Shown in pieces: positions 61,144-64,000 of a DNA stretch of 64,000 bases (position 1 is the first letter of the stretch; every line of letters begins with the position of its first letter). The translations under genes were made by a program, and so were the position numbers. The DNA comes from Peredibacter sp045999315. GTDB lineage: Bacteria > Bdellovibrionota > Bacteriovoracia > Bacteriovoracales > Bacteriovoracaceae. Under the pieces are notes generated by a model that was not told the DNA's origin, did no database searches, and saw nothing but the letters and a program-made list of their open reading frames with translations. Location of the stretch: NCBI RefSeq assembly GCF_045999315.1, contig NZ_CP174607.1, positions 2,170,001-2,234,000 of the forward strand, written 5' to 3'.

Positions 61144-61170
61144 GTGAGGTCGTCGTGCGTGCGCTTGTAG
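61144..61170 (+). CDS. Possible leader peptide MRSSCVRL
   Basis: An 8-codon frame starts at GTG 61144, nine bases after AAGGAG, and ends at TAG. It contains Arg, Ser, Ser and Cys, the sort of content seen in amino-acid-responsive leader peptides. It precedes the small lipoprotein and exported protein genes. The spacing to the Shine-Dalgarno is acceptable, but so short a frame may be chance. Confidence 0.25.
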   Translation: MRSSCVRL

Positions 61171-61211
61171 ATTCCGGTCAAAATTTATTAACCCTCATGA
61201 GGAGGCCAATT

Positions 61212-61358
61212 TTGAATTCGATTTTCTTAAAGATGGGAATGTTTTTGATTATCGTTACGTTGCTTAGTTTGACTGTTTCTTGTGTCAAGGAAGACAAGAA
61301 AAAGGGCAGCAGTGGACCTGTCGGAATCGCCGTTAAAGTGAAAGCGAGCAAATTTTAA
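61212..61358 (+). CDS. Small putative lipoprotein
   Basis: A 48-aa protein. AGGAGG lies 6 bases before TTG 61212, favoured over ATG 61197, which overlaps that site. Signal MNSIFLKMGMFLIIVTLLSL ends in the lipobox LTVSC; the mature part is short and basic (KEDKKKGSSGPVG). The next gene follows after 12 bases and encodes a large exported protein, so both probably form one unit. Confidence 0.6.
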   Translation: MNSIFLKMGMFLIIVTLLSLTVSCVKEDKKKGSSGPVGIAVKVKASKF

Positions 61359-61370
61359 GGAGGAAATTTT

Positions 61371-62618
61371 ATGAATCGCATGAATAAATTTTTGGCACTT
61401 CTAGTAATGAGTTCTATGACTGCAATGGCCCAAGAGAAGGGGCCTGTGACACCGACATCGGTGACATACACTTTTAACTCTGCTCAACTGACTAAGTTTG
61501 ATGACGACAATTACGGATTATTTCAAAGCCCTGTTCAACATACTTTTAGAAAATCTGATCCGGATTTTGGAAATGCCGAGATTGAAGATGTGACGATTGG
61601 TTTTGGCCGTTATAAATCCATTAGTCTGTGTTTCTCGACCACCGTTTCTATGACCTTTAATGGTGAAAAGTACAATGGCCGTAATGGAACAAATGTTAAT
61701 AAAGGCGATCTGATCTATGGCCAGGCGAATGGAACCGTTAGCACGATAAATCCAGGGGCCGTTCATCCGATTCAATTAAATATGGGACCAGAGACGCAGT
61801 GGTGTACCGCGACCTATTTCAAAAATCCTTTATGCGTAGTTGGACCTGGTCTTAATGAGTGTCAGATCGGAGACGAGATTTATTCTTCTGAAGGGAAGAT
61901 TAATCCGATGACAGGTGAACTTGATCTCGGGATGGGCGCCCCAGTGAAATTACAAATTAGCTTTTTGATGGACATGCTTAACGGTGTCATCATCAATGCT
62001 GATTCCGGAGAAGTCACAACTGCCCCCGCAGTTAAAATTGTCATGGGTAATCCGGGGGCCGCCATTCACCTTGGTAAGTGGGATGTGAACGGTTCAACTG
62101 ACGTAAGTATGATTTTTAGTAACGATAAAACTCTCTTGTCAGTGATGTCGTCTGAATATCCAGGAACCCATTCACAAGGGTTTTGTAGCGGACAAAGTAA
62201 TGCTTTTGTGACGACTGTTCCATTTGGTTCTTCTTTACCTACCAATAGTATTAACTTTATTACTTATTTCGATGCTCTTTCAGGTAAAGTTGCTTATCCA
62301 AATATTTCTTCGTGTATGGATGAGAATAATTGCAATCCTGTGGGATTTAATATTTTTAGCAATGTCTTGCAGGAAGTGGCCCAAGTTGCGACTGTTGAAT
62401 GCGTAGATGAAAACAATGCCAACATTCCGGCCGTGCTTTTGGAATATGGTTATCTTTCGGTTGGTGCAGGTGAAGCAGGTGGGGCGCAAAACCTAACTGT
62501 TCAGCGAATTGTGGATCCGACAAATTTGTTTGGGATTTGTACTCCAACAAGTAATGGGTATCTCGCTGGTAAAACAGGTATATGTAGTTTTGCTGGATCA
62601 GACGTGAACGGATATTAA
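61371..62618 (+). CDS. Exported protein of unknown function (415 aa)
   Basis: A protein with a signal peptide (residues 1-21, SMTAMAQ), starting 8 bases after AGGAGG. The mature part is beta-rich with several Cys (LCFSTT, WCTATYFKNPLC, NECQIGDE, MDENNCNP), suggesting disulfides and an outer or extracellular location. No family recognised. It may be a surface or secreted factor. A strong hairpin follows at 62624. Confidence 0.65.
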   Translation: MNRMNKFLALLVMSSMTAMAQEKGPVTPTSVTYTFNSAQLTKFDDDNYGLFQSPVQHTFRKSDPDFGNAEIEDVTIGFGRYKSISLCFSTTVSMTFNGEKYNGRNGTNVNKGDLIYGQANGTVSTINPGAVHPIQLNMGPETQWCTATYFKNPLCVVGPGLNECQIGDEIYSSEGKINPMTGELDLGMGAPVKLQISFLMDMLNGVIINADSGEVTTAPAVKIVMGNPGAAIHLGKWDVNGSTDVSMIFSNDKTLLSVMSSEYPGTHSQGFCSGQSNAFVTTVPFGSSLPTNSINFITYFDALSGKVAYPNISSCMDENNCNPVGFNIFSNVLQEVAQVATVECVDENNANIPAVLLEYGYLSVGAGEAGGAQNLTVQRIVDPTNLFGICTPTSNGYLAGKTGICSFAGSDVNGY

Positions 62619-62623
62619 ATAAA

Positions 62624-62658
62624 CTGGCCCCAGTAGCTTGATCTGCTGGGGCCTTATG
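62624..62658 (+). terminator. Rho-independent terminator after the exported protein gene
   Basis: GGCCCCAG and CTGGGGCC form a strong 8-bp GC stem around a loop of about 12 bases, followed by TTATGC; the T-run is short but the stem is very stable. It lies 7 bases after the stop. Confidence 0.7.
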
Positions 62659-62731
62659 CATTTCTTCTGGAAAAATCAAGGTAATGACGCTTAAGAATCC
62701 TCTAGAATTCATTTGAGGAGAAACAAAGATT

Positions 62732-63118
62732 ATGACTATTCGTATTGTGCAGCTCGGTTCACCCCGCTCGAAAAATGAAGGACTCCGTTTAGGAACCGTG
62801 CGAAGACCTCCTCGCGGAGTTCCTAAATCAGAATTTGCAAAACGTGACTTCTACGATGTGTGGATGCCCATTCTCTCCCCAACAAGTGATCTCGTAGCAA
62901 AGGCCCTTAAAGCAGAAACTGAGAAGGAATGGAAGGCATTTGAAACTAAATATCGTGCCCAGATGAAAAGGCCCGATGCTACTCATATCCTTGATCTTTT
63001 GGCCGCACTTTCTCATGACACGAACTTTTCAGTAGGATGTTACTGTGAGAACGAGGAGAGATGTCATAGGTCTATCCTGAGGAAGATTCTGAAAGAGCGT
63101 GGGGCAGAGGTTAAGTAA
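62732..63118 (+). CDS. DUF488 family protein
   Basis: A 128-aa protein. RIVQLGSPRSKNEGLRLGTV and the C-terminal VGCYCENEERCHRSILRKIL are the DUF488 signature, with CYC and CHR as probable functional residues. Usual length. Function unknown; possibly a small-molecule or nucleic-acid-processing enzyme. GAGGAG precedes the ATG. Confidence 0.85.
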   Translation: MTIRIVQLGSPRSKNEGLRLGTVRRPPRGVPKSEFAKRDFYDVWMPILSPTSDLVAKALKAETEKEWKAFETKYRAQMKRPDATHILDLLAALSHDTNFSVGCYCENEERCHRSILRKILKERGAEVK

Positions 63119-63123
63119 GATAT

Positions 63124-63948
63124 TTACTGATATCCTCTTTCTTTTGATTGATAGAACAAATAACTAAGTCCAACGAACGCAGAGTAGGTGTAATCAGCTT
63201 TGTAGAGTGGAGAGCCAGCGTTGGCGTTGCCCTTATAACTGTTCAGTCCAAAACCACCGTAAATCCCAATCTGATCTTTTTCGTAAATGTAGGCCAGTGC
63301 CGCTGATGATGACATATATCCCGATTTGGCATCATATTCGGGCCTTTCTGAAGTGGAGTACGTACGATCAACTTCAAAATAAAACTCCTGCATCTGATGA
63401 GTGGTATGAGTACGAGACAAGTTCAAGATAATTGAATTGAACTTACTATCATCGAAATAATAGCGAGTATTGAATGCCGGGGCAAAGACCAGACCTTGAT
63501 AGGTGATACTGGTTAAATCAGTTGAAGCAGCAATGCGGACAGGAAAGAAAAGTCTTACCCAAAGTCTTTCTGAACGAACCAAAAATATATAAAACCTTGG
63601 CCCAAGTTCTCCAACCCAATCAAGATCATTCATGCCTTTTCTGGCGTCGTTTTTATCCGAGTTGGCCGAAAATGCTCCTCCGCCACTCAGATCAAAACCA
63701 TAGACGGGGTTATGCAGAAGACGCGCCTTCATACTGTCTTCTTCATCAGAACGAAATCGAAGTCCTCTGTATCTCACCTGTGGAACTGCTAAGTATCTAA
63801 GACGACCCTGATCAGAGGCCGGGTAGTCAGGAACGAAGGCAGCACCACCAATGACTCCAAACTCATATAATGGCTTATTTGATTGCACGGGATGCAAACT
63901 GGCATAGACAGGAGCAAGGATAAAAAGTGCCAACGTGATAAATAACAT
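63124..63948 (-). CDS. MipA/OmpV family outer-membrane protein
   Basis: A 274-aa protein with a signal-like N-terminus (LFITLALFILAPVYASLHPV) and a beta-barrel of alternating strands: YEFGVIGGAAFVPDYPASDQ, YLAVPQVRYRGLRFRSDEE and YTYSAFVGLSYLFYQSKE near the end. This fits the MipA/OmpV porin-like family. Its role may be in cell-wall scaffolding or solute passage. Convergent with the DUF488 gene with 5 bases between. Start is near the right edge of the window. Confidence 0.8.
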   Translation of the reverse strand: MLFITLALFILAPVYASLHPVQSNKPLYEFGVIGGAAFVPDYPASDQGRLRYLAVPQVRYRGLRFRSDEEDSMKARLLHNPVYGFDLSGGGAFSANSDKNDARKGMNDLDWVGELGPRFYIFLVRSERLWVRLFFPVRIAASTDLTSITYQGLVFAPAFNTRYYFDDSKFNSIILNLSRTHTTHQMQEFYFEVDRTYSTSERPEYDAKSGYMSSSAALAYIYEKDQIGIYGGFGLNSYKGNANAGSPLYKADYTYSAFVGLSYLFYQSKERGYQ

Positions 63949-64000
63949 TCAGAAATCTTAACATGTAGACGCCTGCCTGGTATACTTAAGTCATGAGTAA

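Noticed and set aside
63993..64000. Start of another plus-strand gene at the right edge
   Set aside because: An ATG with a possible TATACT upstream is visible, but only eight bases remain, so nothing can be supported.

Overview
The window looks like chromosomal DNA of a Gram-negative bacterium, most plausibly a Bdellovibrio-and-like organism of the Bacteriovoracales. This placement is inferred from general character: moderately AT-rich sequence, many small exported proteins and lipoproteins, an ssrA tag reading GNDYAMAA, and an outer-membrane gene set (TonB receptor, MipA/OmpV, PcoB-like barrel). No rRNA, complete tRNA, CRISPR array or insertion sequence was seen. The one complete RNA gene is tmRNA.

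Bases 1-16000 are mostly housekeeping and envelope genes: the start of a PPK2 kinase, a pirin-OsmC-pirin operon, a CheX-like phosphatase, a GST, an exported protein with a GGDEF-like domain, a YqjD/YqjE-like membrane-stress cluster, an AlkB-like dioxygenase, an exported metallo-beta-lactamase-fold hydrolase divergent from a TetR regulator, a TonB-dependent receptor, a trypsin-like lipoprotein and a secreted esterase. ssrA lies at 15689-16056.

Bases 16190-27000 form an accessory island just downstream of ssrA. It opens with the 3' part of a tRNA, a broken XRE regulator and a perfect hairpin. An apparent five-gene defence operon follows: a SIR2-like NADase, HsdM, HsdS, HsdR and a YgjP/DUF45 metallopeptidase, with overlapping or closely spaced reading frames. 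After it come a decayed Mrr-nSTAND3 restriction gene, a DUF4160 protein and several small unknown genes.

Bases 27000-42700 return to core-type genes: truA translationally coupled to an unusual Tgt-MnmC-like fusion, small membrane and exported proteins, two tandem DEAD-box helicases, a short CstA transporter, a nitroreductase, a methyltransferase and an AsmA-like protein.

Bases 42700-51050 handle sulfur and copper. An ArsR-type HTH-rhodanese regulator faces a DoxD-rhodanese membrane protein across a perfect 14-bp-arm palindrome. The copper locus comprises a CopA ATPase, a CueR-like regulator, a multicopper oxidase fused to a PcoB-like barrel with a long Met/Asp/His repeat, a small membrane protein, an HMA chaperone, a DUF411 protein and a DUF3347-like protein. 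Three CueR-type promoters with 19-bp spacers lie between copA and the chaperone gene.

Bases 51050-64000 carry a PhnA/YjdM protein, a Fur-family regulator, a methyltransferase, a DUF1275 membrane protein, a second OsmC protein lacking the second cysteine, two short-chain dehydrogenases, an AraC regulator, a secreted esterase, an NAD-malic enzyme, a lipoprotein plus large exported protein pair, a DUF488 protein and a MipA/OmpV porin-like protein.
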